Below, one piece after another: positions 13,851 to 20,393 of a stretch of DNA of 20,393 nt. Numbering within the stretch: position 1 is the first letter of the stretch; each line of letters starts with the position of its first letter. The stretch covers positions 1 to 20,393 of IMG/VR virus record IMGVR_UViG_3300043410_002385. The stretch is one strand, 5' to 3'. Below the pieces are notes generated by a model that saw only the letters and a program-made list of their open reading frames with translations, was not told where the DNA came from and made no database searches. The DNA is from a virus. A program made the translations under genes and the position numbers.

Positions 13851-14441
13851 ATGGGACTGTCCATTCGCGCCTACGCGCGCCACCGAGGCGTGTCGCACGT
13901 GGCCGTCAAGAAGGCCATCGACACGGGGCGCATCACGCCTTTGCCGGATGGCACGATCGATCCGTTGGCGGCCGATGCCCAGTGGGCGGCCAACACCACG
14001 CCGACCAGGCGGTCAGTAGCGGCCGAGCCCCAAGAGGCGCCGCAGACTGCCGCAGCAGCAGTCCGCACGATTCCGCAAGCATCCGCATCTGCCAGCAGCC
14101 GTCCGCAGCGTGATGTCGCTGAACCACCGACGCCGGCGCTCTCTACCGGCGGTACGTCGCTGTTGCAGGCGCGCACCGTCAACGAAGTCGTCAAGGCGCA
14201 GACCAACAAGGTTCGCCTGGCTCGCCTCAAAGGCGAACTGGTTGATCGCTCGCAGGCTGTGGCCCACGTGTTCAAGCTGGCCCGTGCCGAGCGGGATGCC
14301 TGGCTCAACTGGCCGGCGCGCATCTCGGCGCAGATGGCCGCTGGCCTGAACGTCGATCCCCATGTGCTGCACGTCGCGCTGGACGCCGCCGTACGCCAAC
14401 AGCTGCAGGACCTGGGCGACTTGCAGCCGAAGGTCGACTGA
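13851..14441 (+). CDS. Terminase small subunit (Nu1-like)
   Basis: This 196-residue protein is encoded immediately before the large terminase, with which it shares a TGATG overlap. The N-terminal 45 residues form a helix-turn-helix (IRAYARHRGVSHVAVKKAID), as in the cos-binding domain of lambda Nu1-type subunits. An Ala/Pro/Ser-rich linker (about 50-105) follows, then a helical C-terminal half (VRLARLKGELVDRSQAVAHV), likely for oligomerisation and large-subunit contact. It would recognise the packaging site on phage DNA. No good ribosome site precedes ATG 13851; the nearest AGGAGG (13813-13818) is 33 bp away, so expression may be weak. Confidence 0.82.
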   Translation: MGLSIRAYARHRGVSHVAVKKAIDTGRITPLPDGTIDPLAADAQWAANTTPTRRSVAAEPQEAPQTAAAAVRTIPQASASASSRPQRDVAEPPTPALSTGGTSLLQARTVNEVVKAQTNKVRLARLKGELVDRSQAVAHVFKLARAERDAWLNWPARISAQMAAGLNVDPHVLHVALDAAVRQQLQDLGDLQPKVD

Positions 14442-16429
14442 TGGGTGGACTGACCATGGATGAGTCGTTTTACGAAGGCTGGGACGCGATCGAGCGCGCC
14501 TGGCGCGAAGGCCTCACGCCCGATCCGCTGCTCACGGTGTCTGAGTGGGCTGACGAACACCGGGTGCTCTCCAGCAAGGCGGCCTCCGAGCCGGGGCGCT
14601 GGCGCACCAATCGCACGCCTTACCTGCGCGAGATCATGGATTGCTTGTCGCCCATGTCGCCGATCGAGCGGGTGGTGTTCATGAAGGGGGCACAGGTCGG
14701 CGGCACCGAACTGGGCCTGAACTGGGTGGGCTATGTGATCCACCACGCCCCGGGGCCGATGATGGCGGTGTGGCCGACCGTGGAGATGGCCAAGCGGGCC
14801 TCGAAGCAGCGCATCGACGCGCTGATTGAAGAAAGCCCGGCCATCCAGGAGCGGATCGCGCCGGCACGCAGCCGGGACTCGGGCAACACCATCCTGGCCA
14901 AGGAGTTCCATGGCGGGGTGCTGGTGATGACCGGCGCCAACAGCGCGGTCGGCCTTCGCTCGATGCCTGTGCGCTACCTGTTCCTGGACGAGGTCGACGG
15001 CTACCCGCTGGATGTGGAAGGCGAAGGCGATGCGATTTCGCTGGCCGAGGCGCGCACCCGCACCTTTGCCCGACGCAAGATCCTGATCGTCTCGACGCCA
15101 ACCATTGCCGGGGCGAGCGCGGTCGACCGGGAGTTCGAAGCCTCGGACCAGCGCCGCTACTTCGTGCCGTGCCCGCACTGCGCACACCGTCAGTGGCTGC
15201 GCTTCGAGCAACTGCGCTGGGAGAGCGGACAGCCGGAAACAGCGGCCTACATCTGCGAAGGCTGTGCCGAACCCATCGCCGAGCACCACAAGACATGGAT
15301 GCTGGAAAACGGCCAGTGGCAGGCCTGCGCGCCAGAGAACGCCGGTCGCACGGCAGGTTTCCATCTCTCCAGCCTCTACAGCCCGGTCGGTTGGCGCAGC
15401 TGGATCGAGATTGCCCGAGCCTGGGAGTCGGCAGCGATGTCCGACACGCGTTCGGCTTCGGCCATCAAGACCTTCAAGAACACCGAACTGGGTGAGACCT
15501 GGGTCGAGGAGGGCGAAGCGCCGGATTGGCAGCGTCTGCTGGAGCGGCGGGAGGATTACCGCGTCGGCACCGTGCCCACGGGCGGCTTGCTGCTCACGGC
15601 TGGCGCCGACGTCCAGAAAGATCGGATCGAAGTCTCGGTCTGGGCCTTTGGGCGGGGCAAGGCGGCGTGGCTGGTGGAGCACCGGGTGCTGATGGGCGAC
15701 ACCGCCAGAACCGATGTGTGGTCAGCCTTGGCCCAGCTGATGGGTGAAACCTGGACCCACAGCAGTGGTTGCCAGCTGAGCTTGGCGCGTATCGCTCTCG
15801 ATACCGGCTACGCCACCCAGGAGGCCTATGCCTTCGTGCGCAGCGTGCGCGATGCCCGACTCATGCCCATCAAGGGCATTTCCGGGGGCGCGGCGCTGAT
15901 CGGCACACCCACGGCAGTGGATGCCACCGCCAGTGGCAAAAAGCTGCGCCGTGGGATCAAGGTGTTCCCAGTGGCAGGCGGCATTGCCAAGCTGGAGTTC
16001 TACAACAACCTTCGCAAGAGTGCGGAGGTGGCCGAGGACGGCGTGACGACCATCTACCCGGCGGGCTACGTGCATCTGCCCAAGGTCGACGCCGAATACT
16101 TGCAGCAACTCTGCGCCGAGCAGTTGATAAACCGGCGCGATCGCAACGGCTTCGCCCACCGCGAGTGGCAAAAGATGCGTGAGCGCAATGAAGCGCTCGA
16201 CTGTTACGTCTACGCCCGAGCCGCTGCGGCAGCGGCAGGCCTGGACCGGTTCGAGGACCGCCACTGGCAAGAACTGGGAAAACAGCTCGGTGTCGGTCCA
16301 CCGACCGATGCTGTCCCTACTAACACCCCCGAGGCCCCCCGAGAACAACGGTTCGACGGTGGCCTCAGCACTTCTGGCAGCACCCCGGCGCCCGCACGGC
16401 GTGTGGTGCGCAGCCGATGGATGACCTGA
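14441..16429 (+). CDS. Terminase large subunit (lambda gpA family)
   Basis: This 662-residue packaging motor/nuclease of the GpA type starts at ATG 14441, supported by the TGATG overlap (a second ATG is at 14456). The ATPase domain shows a degenerate Walker A at 82-90 (KGAQVGGTE) and Walker B LFLDE at 180-184. A CxxC pair at 244/247 and a CxxC-like pair at 272/275 form a zinc knuckle typical of the family. The RNase H-like nuclease domain starts near AGADVQKDRIEV with Asp390. The enzyme cuts concatemers at cos and pumps DNA into the procapsid. The C-terminal 50 residues are Pro/Thr-rich and probably bind the portal. A gpA-type terminase implies cos packaging. Confidence 0.95.
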   Translation: MGGLTMDESFYEGWDAIERAWREGLTPDPLLTVSEWADEHRVLSSKAASEPGRWRTNRTPYLREIMDCLSPMSPIERVVFMKGAQVGGTELGLNWVGYVIHHAPGPMMAVWPTVEMAKRASKQRIDALIEESPAIQERIAPARSRDSGNTILAKEFHGGVLVMTGANSAVGLRSMPVRYLFLDEVDGYPLDVEGEGDAISLAEARTRTFARRKILIVSTPTIAGASAVDREFEASDQRRYFVPCPHCAHRQWLRFEQLRWESGQPETAAYICEGCAEPIAEHHKTWMLENGQWQACAPENAGRTAGFHLSSLYSPVGWRSWIEIARAWESAAMSDTRSASAIKTFKNTELGETWVEEGEAPDWQRLLERREDYRVGTVPTGGLLLTAGADVQKDRIEVSVWAFGRGKAAWLVEHRVLMGDTARTDVWSALAQLMGETWTHSSGCQLSLARIALDTGYATQEAYAFVRSVRDARLMPIKGISGGAALIGTPTAVDATASGKKLRRGIKVFPVAGGIAKLEFYNNLRKSAEVAEDGVTTIYPAGYVHLPKVDAEYLQQLCAEQLINRRDRNGFAHREWQKMRERNEALDCYVYARAAAAAAGLDRFEDRHWQELGKQLGVGPPTDAVPTNTPEAPREQRFDGGLSTSGSTPAPARRVVRSRWMT

Positions 16430-16431
16430 AC

Positions 16432-16638
16432 ATGACCTACACCCCCGAACACCTGCAGGCCCTGCGCGAAGCACTGGCCAGCGGCGAGCACCGCGTGACC
16501 TACGAGGGCAAGAGCATCGAATACCGCAGCGTGGCCGATCTCAAAGCCGCGATTGCCGAGGTCGAAGCCACCCTTGCGCGTGAATCCGGCGCACCGAAGT
16601 CACGCCAGATCCGCGTGACCACGAACAAGGCGCTCTGA
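16432..16638 (+). CDS. gpW-like head-tail connector protein
   Basis: This 68-residue protein is the same length as lambda gpW. It starts at ATG 16432, two bases after the terminase stop. It has a helix (EHLQALREALASG), a short beta hairpin (HRVTYEGKSIEYRS), a second helix (VADLKAAIAEVEATLARE) and a basic tail (RQIRVTTNKAL). In lambda, gpW sits on the portal after packaging and is needed for tail attachment. The stop overlaps the portal start (TGATG). Confidence 0.88.
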   Translation: MTYTPEHLQALREALASGEHRVTYEGKSIEYRSVADLKAAIAEVEATLARESGAPKSRQIRVTTNKAL

Positions 16639-18146
16639 TGACTTGGCTCAAAAACCTTCGTCGCCGAATGTTCGGAGGAACGCCCGTCTACGACGGCGTT
16701 GGCGGTGGTCGCCGGGCCTTGGCCTGGATGCCGGGCAACCCAGGCGCGGTGGCTGCGTTGTCGCTGGCTCAAGATGAACTGCGCGCCAAGAGCCGGGATC
16801 TGGTGCGGCGCAACGCATGGGCCGCTGCTGGCATCGAAGCCTTCGTGGCCAATGCCATCGGTACGGGCATCAAGCCACAGAGCATGGTGCAAGACCAGGC
16901 TATCCGCGAAGCCATTCACTGCCTGTGGTGGGATTGGTGCGAGCAGGCGGATGCCGCAGGGCTCACCGACTTCTATGGACTGCAGGCCTTGGCCACGCGG
17001 GCCATGCTAGAAGGCGGTGAAGCGCTGGTCCGGCTGCGCTACCGCCGCACCGAGGATGGTCTGCCGGTGGCATTGCAGATCCAGGTGCTGGAGGCCGAAC
17101 ACCTGCCTACTACCATGAACCAGGATATTCCTGGCGGCAACGTCATTCGCGCCGGTATTGAGTTTGACCGCTTGGGTCGCCGGGTGGCGTACCACCTGTA
17201 CCGCTCGCACCCCAACGACGGGCTGTTGGCACCGATGTCCAGCAACGCAGGCGGCGGAATGGACGCCGTGCGGGTGGATGCCAGTGAAGTGATCCACCTG
17301 TTCCGCCCGCTGCGTCCCGGTCAGATTCGGGGCGAGCCGTGGCTGACGCGGGCACTGGTCAAGCTCAATGAACTCGACCAGTACGACGACGCCGAGCTGG
17401 TGCGCAAAAAGACGGCGGCCATGTTCGCTGGCTTCATCACCCGCATGGCCCCCGAAGACAACCTGATGGGCGAGTCGGCAGCGGATGCCAATGGCGTGGC
17501 ACTCGCGGGCATGGAGCCCGGCACGCTGCAGATCCTGGAGCCGGGGGAGGACATCAAGTTCTCGGCGCCGGCGGATGTCGGTTCGTCCTACGCCGAATTC
17601 ATGCGTCAGCAGTTTCGGGCAGTGGCTGCGGCCATGGGAATCACCTACGAGATGCTCACCGGGGACCTGACTCAGGTGAACTACTCCTCCATCCGGGCGG
17701 GCCTGCTGGAGTTCCGTCGCCGCTGCGAAGCCTTGCAGCACGGCGTGATCGTGCACCAACTGTGCCGCCCGATCTGGCGTGCCTGGATGGACCAGGCCGT
17801 GCTCGAAGGTGTCCTCGACTTACCCACCTACCGAAAAAGCCAACGCCAATACCAAGCCGCCAAGTGGATCCCACAGGGCTGGAAATGGGTGGACCCGCAG
17901 AAGGAATACAACGCCATGAAGTTGGCGATTCGCGCGGGCCTCATGAGCCGGTCGGAAGCGATCTCCGGTAATGGCTACGACGCTGAGGACGTGGATCGTG
18001 AGATTGCCGCTGACAACGCCCGAGCCGATGCCTTGGGTTTGGTCTTCGATTCGGATCCCCGTTACGACCAACCCCTGACGACTCCTTCACCACCGGCCAG
18101 CGATGCCACGCTGTCCGATCTCTCAACTGATACTTCTCTGGAGTAG
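16638..18146 (+). CDS. Portal protein (lambda gpB family)
   Basis: This 502-residue portal protein begins with a basic stretch (MTWLKNLRRRMFGG). Family features are a RRNAWAAAGIEAFVANAIGTG segment, the VIHLFRPLRPGQIRGEPWL block, and the YSSIRAGLLEFRR motif near residue 360. It forms the dodecameric ring through which DNA enters and to which the connector binds. Length and order (after gpW, before the protease) match lambda. The acidic C-terminal tail (after about 470) is Asp/Ser/Thr-rich. Translational coupling to gpW is indicated by the shared TGATG. Confidence 0.95.
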   Translation: MTWLKNLRRRMFGGTPVYDGVGGGRRALAWMPGNPGAVAALSLAQDELRAKSRDLVRRNAWAAAGIEAFVANAIGTGIKPQSMVQDQAIREAIHCLWWDWCEQADAAGLTDFYGLQALATRAMLEGGEALVRLRYRRTEDGLPVALQIQVLEAEHLPTTMNQDIPGGNVIRAGIEFDRLGRRVAYHLYRSHPNDGLLAPMSSNAGGGMDAVRVDASEVIHLFRPLRPGQIRGEPWLTRALVKLNELDQYDDAELVRKKTAAMFAGFITRMAPEDNLMGESAADANGVALAGMEPGTLQILEPGEDIKFSAPADVGSSYAEFMRQQFRAVAAAMGITYEMLTGDLTQVNYSSIRAGLLEFRRRCEALQHGVIVHQLCRPIWRAWMDQAVLEGVLDLPTYRKSQRQYQAAKWIPQGWKWVDPQKEYNAMKLAIRAGLMSRSEAISGNGYDAEDVDREIAADNARADALGLVFDSDPRYDQPLTTPSPPASDATLSDLSTDTSLE

Positions 18147-18149
18147 TTC

Positions 18150-19391
18150 ATGCTGCCTCACCTCGCTTCCCGCCTGTTCGGGACGCCCTTGCTCGTCCAT
18201 CGCGCCAAACTCGATGTCATTCTGGCGGTGATGGGCGAGCGCTTAGGCGTCGCGCCTCCATTGGCGGATCTGGCCTTGCCGGTACCGAAGTCGGCTACCA
18301 CCGCTCCAACGGGGATTGCCGTCATTCCCATTCTGGGAACGCTCGTCAAGCGCTCACTCGGCATGGAAGCCGCCTCAGGCCTGACGTCCTATAGCGAGAT
18401 CGCCGCGATGCTGGATGCGGCCGTCGCCGATCCCATGGTCAGCGGCATCCTGCTCGACATAGATTCCCCCGGTGGTGAAGCCTCGGGCAGTTTCGAGTTG
18501 GCCCGCCGCGTGCGCGAGGCAGCCGCCATCAAGCCCATCTGGGCAGTGGCCAACGATGCGGCGTATTCAGCCGCCTATGCGATTGCTGCCAGTGCCCAAC
18601 GTCTGTTCGTCACCGAAACCGGTGGCGTCGGTTCGATCGGGGTCATTGCGCTGCATATTGACCAGTCGATCAAGGACGCCAACGACGGCTACCGCTACAC
18701 CGCCATCACCGCTGGCGCGCACAAGAACGACTACTCGCCGCACGAACCCTTGTCGGATGCAGCCAAGTCGGAACTGCAAAGTGAAGTCGACCGGCTCTAC
18801 GCGATCTTCACTGAACATGTCGCGGCCATGCGCGGGCTGGATCTCGATGCCGTGCGTGCGACCGAGGCTGGACTGTTCTTCGGCGCGAATGCCGTGGTCC
18901 AGGGGCTTGCCGATGGTATCCAAACCCTGGACGCCACCCTGACCGAATTTCAGTTGTTTCTCAACGCCCCTAAAAACGCCCTGACCCAGTCGCCGTCTCA
19001 GGCGCGGGGCGTCTTCCGTACTGAGACGGCTAATCCTAAAAAGGATCTGAACATGAGTGAAGAACAAACCATCGATATTCCCGGTGGCGACGAAGCTGCT
19101 GCGCAACTGGCGCAAGCCGTGGCCGATGCCAAACGTGATGTCACCCAAACCGCGCAGGCCATCGCTGAAGTTTGCATGCTCGCCGGTTGTCCTGAGCGTG
19201 CCGCTGAATTCATCGCGGCGGGCAAGTCGCAGTCCGAGGTGCGCCGCGTGCTGATCGATGCGCGTGCCGCCGACGCTGAGGCCACCGCGATTCGCTCGAC
19301 CATCACCGCCGAGGCGGGTACCGCCTTACCCAGTCACGCCGAAGCTTCGCCGATCGTCGCCGCCGTCAAGAAACTCACTGGCACCGCCTAA
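18150..19391 (+). CDS. Head maturation protease (S49/SppA-like, lambda gpC type) with C-terminal scaffold
   Basis: This 413-residue protein has a serine peptidase domain at residues about 55-265. The catalytic dyad is visible as Ser140 (DAAYSAAYA) and Lys192 (AHKNDYSP); the 52-residue spacing equals that of lambda gpC (Ser166/Lys218 as I remember it). Other S49 hallmarks are ILLDIDSPGGEASGS and TGGVGSIGV. Residues from 302 to the end form an Ala/Glu/Gln-rich helical scaffold-like region that can also be made alone from an internal start. The protease processes scaffold and portal during procapsid maturation. Confidence 0.92.
   Translation: MLPHLASRLFGTPLLVHRAKLDVILAVMGERLGVAPPLADLALPVPKSATTAPTGIAVIPILGTLVKRSLGMEAASGLTSYSEIAAMLDAAVADPMVSGILLDIDSPGGEASGSFELARRVREAAAIKPIWAVANDAAYSAAYAIAASAQRLFVTETGGVGSIGVIALHIDQSIKDANDGYRYTAITAGAHKNDYSPHEPLSDAAKSELQSEVDRLYAIFTEHVAAMRGLDLDAVRATEAGLFFGANAVVQGLADGIQTLDATLTEFQLFLNAPKNALTQSPSQARGVFRTETANPKKDLNMSEEQTIDIPGGDEAAAQLAQAVADAKRDVTQTAQAIAEVCMLAGCPERAAEFIAAGKSQSEVRRVLIDARAADAEATAIRSTITAEAGTALPSHAEASPIVAAVKKLTGTA
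19053..19391 (+). CDS. Nested scaffold protein (lambda Nu3-like) within the protease gene
   Basis: In the protease frame, ATG 19053 is preceded at a 7-bp distance by AAAAAGGA (19038-19045), a good ribosome site deep inside the gene. The resulting 112-residue product is acidic and helical (AAAQLAQAVADAKRDVTQTA), as expected for a scaffold. In lambda, Nu3 is made in the same way from the 3' end of gene C. Independent translation is inferred from the site and from that precedent. Confidence 0.7.
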   Translation: MSEEQTIDIPGGDEAAAQLAQAVADAKRDVTQTAQAIAEVCMLAGCPERAAEFIAAGKSQSEVRRVLIDARAADAEATAIRSTITAEAGTALPSHAEASPIVAAVKKLTGTA

Positions 19392-19405
19392 GAAAGGAAT
19401 ACCCC

Positions 19406-19783
19406 ATGTCTGTCATCACCCAAGTCTTTGATCTCGCCGACCTGCTGCGTTTCGAGGGCGAGAACCGCTATTCCCGTGAACGCGCCACCCTCGCAGCGGG
19501 CCACAACCTGATGCTTGGCTCCGTGGTTGCCACCGATACGGCCACTGGCAAGATCGCCCCGCTCGATCCGGCCGACACCGGCTCGCTTGCTGACGCCACG
19601 GGTGTGCTGCTCAACGATTGCGATGCCAATGCTGCTGACAACCCCGACGCCCTGGTGGTGGTCCGCCACGCCATCGTCTTGCGCGATGCGCTGATCTGGC
19701 CGCCGGCTATCACTGCGGAGCAGAAGGCGGCCGCCATTGCCCAACTGCGCGCACTGGGTATTCTGGTTCGCGACACTGTTTGA
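19406..19783 (+). CDS. Head decoration protein (lambda gpD-like)
   Basis: This 125-residue protein has an AAAGGA ribosome site at 19393-19398 before ATG 19406. It carries the HDPD features ERATLAAGHNLMLGSVV and GKIAPLDPADTGSLADATGVLL, followed by VVVRHAIVLRDAL and a C-terminal helix with LRALGILVRDTV. gpD trimers stabilise the expanded capsid at its threefold sites. Its position between protease and major capsid protein matches lambda. It is slightly longer than lambda gpD (110 residues). Confidence 0.92.
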   Translation: MSVITQVFDLADLLRFEGENRYSRERATLAAGHNLMLGSVVATDTATGKIAPLDPADTGSLADATGVLLNDCDANAADNPDALVVVRHAIVLRDALIWPPAITAEQKAAAIAQLRALGILVRDTV

Positions 19784-19829
19784 ACACTCACTACCTCGCC
19801 ACCGTTCCAACTTTCTTCCGTCATCCCTT

Positions 19830-19866
19830 CGGCCCGCCAGTTATTCCGCGGGCCGTTCCTTTTATT
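19830..19866 (+). terminator. Hairpin terminator between decoration and capsid genes
   Basis: A perfect 8-bp stem, CGGCCCGC (19830-19837) with GCGGGCCG (19848-19855), encloses a 10-nt loop and is followed by a T-rich stretch (TTCCTTTTATT, 19856-19866). The capsid ribosome site GGAG (19867-19870) follows at once. It may partly terminate transcription or protect the 3' end of the upstream message. Confidence 0.7.
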
Positions 19867-19877
19867 GGAGCCCTCTC

Positions 19878-20393
19878 ATGCAAAACCCTTTCCAGAATCC
19901 CGGGTTCTCGATGGCCAGCCTCACGGCGGCCATCAACCTCATCCCCAACCGCTATGGTCGACTGGAGGAACTGAATCTGTTCCCGGCCAAGCCCGTGCGC
20001 ACCCGCTCGGTGGTGATCGAATCGCGCAATGGCACCTTAAACCTGCTGCCCAGCCTGCCGGTGGGCAGTGCCGCGACGCAGAACAAGCACGACAAGCGTC
20101 AACTGCACTCCTTCGTGATCCCGCACATTCCGCTGGAAGACGTGGTACTGCCCGAGGAAATCCAGGGTGTACGCGCCTTTGGCTCTGAGACCGAAATGGA
20201 AACGGTAGCCCAGGTGCTGGCCCAGCATCTGGAGTCGATGCGCAACAAGCACGCCATCACCCTGGAGCACCTGCGCATGGGTGCCTTGAAGGGCGTGATT
20301 CTGGACGCCGATGGCAGCGTGCTGCACGATCTCTTCGACGTCTTCAAGCTCAATCCCACCACCGTTAACTTCCAGCTCAATGCTGACGGCACC
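19878..20393 (+). CDS. Major capsid protein (lambda gpE family), 5' part
   Basis: ATG 19878 follows GGAG at a 7-bp distance, and the frame stays open for 172 codons to the window edge. The start (MQNPFQNPGFSMASLTAAIN) and blocks such as NRYGRLEELNLFP, RSVVIESRNGTLNLLPSLP and FVIPHIPLEDVVLPEEIQGV are typical of the gpE family. TLEHLRMGALKGVILDADGS, near residue 133, is the well-conserved helix-turn of that family. The product forms the icosahedral shell. The C-terminal half lies outside the window. Confidence 0.93.
   Translation, partial: MQNPFQNPGFSMASLTAAINLIPNRYGRLEELNLFPAKPVRTRSVVIESRNGTLNLLPSLPVGSAATQNKHDKRQLHSFVIPHIPLEDVVLPEEIQGVRAFGSETEMETVAQVLAQHLESMRNKHAITLEHLRMGALKGVILDADGSVLHDLFDVFKLNPTTVNFQLNADGT

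Overview
The window is about 20 kb of a temperate, lambda-like (siphovirus-type) phage genome, almost certainly a prophage. It is GC-rich, with tightly packed genes that share start/stop overlaps (ATGA, TGATG). Gene families and codon use point to a proteobacterial host, probably beta- or gammaproteobacterial; this is an inference, because no host gene is present. No integrase, attachment site, tRNA or rRNA is visible. Both ends cut through genes.

Early region, + strand, 1-7893: the tail of a small helix-turn-helix protein, an unknown protein and a Bro-N antirepressor-like protein come first. A replication/recombination module follows. It contains a Sak4-like RecA-fold ATPase, a probable cognate single-strand DNA-binding protein, a zinc-binding DUF6511-like protein, a PD-(D/E)XK nuclease with a Cas4-like four-cysteine pattern, a small excisionase-type HTH protein, a TOPRIM/SF3 primase-helicase, a RuvC-type Holliday junction resolvase, and two small proteins (one DUF6362-like). 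A perfect 17-bp inverted repeat lies between the helicase and the resolvase. Together these genes would prime, unwind, anneal and resolve phage DNA.

Middle region, 7894-11633: a 349-bp gene-free stretch holds four GTTACC-type repeats and a strong intrinsic hairpin just before the first gene. It is followed by two related ParB-domain DNA methyltransferases, one with a TSPPY motif and one with a DPPY motif. They flank an M15 peptidase (endolysin-like), and a two-helix membrane protein follows.

Reverse-strand cassette, 11597-13767: five small genes (DUF6900-like, DUF3489-like and three unknown) run against every other gene in the window. Three copies of one leader repeat, with a constant internal spacing that resembles a promoter, precede three of the five genes. 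This is the least explained part of the window and looks like a moron (accessory) cassette.

Late head region, + strand, 13851-20393: terminase small and large subunits, gpW-like connector, portal, head protease with a nested scaffold-like reading frame, gpD-like decoration protein, a hairpin terminator and the start of the major capsid protein. The order matches lambda Nu1-A-W-B-C/Nu3-D-E. Domain and DUF names were assigned by eye from remembered family patterns, not by a search.
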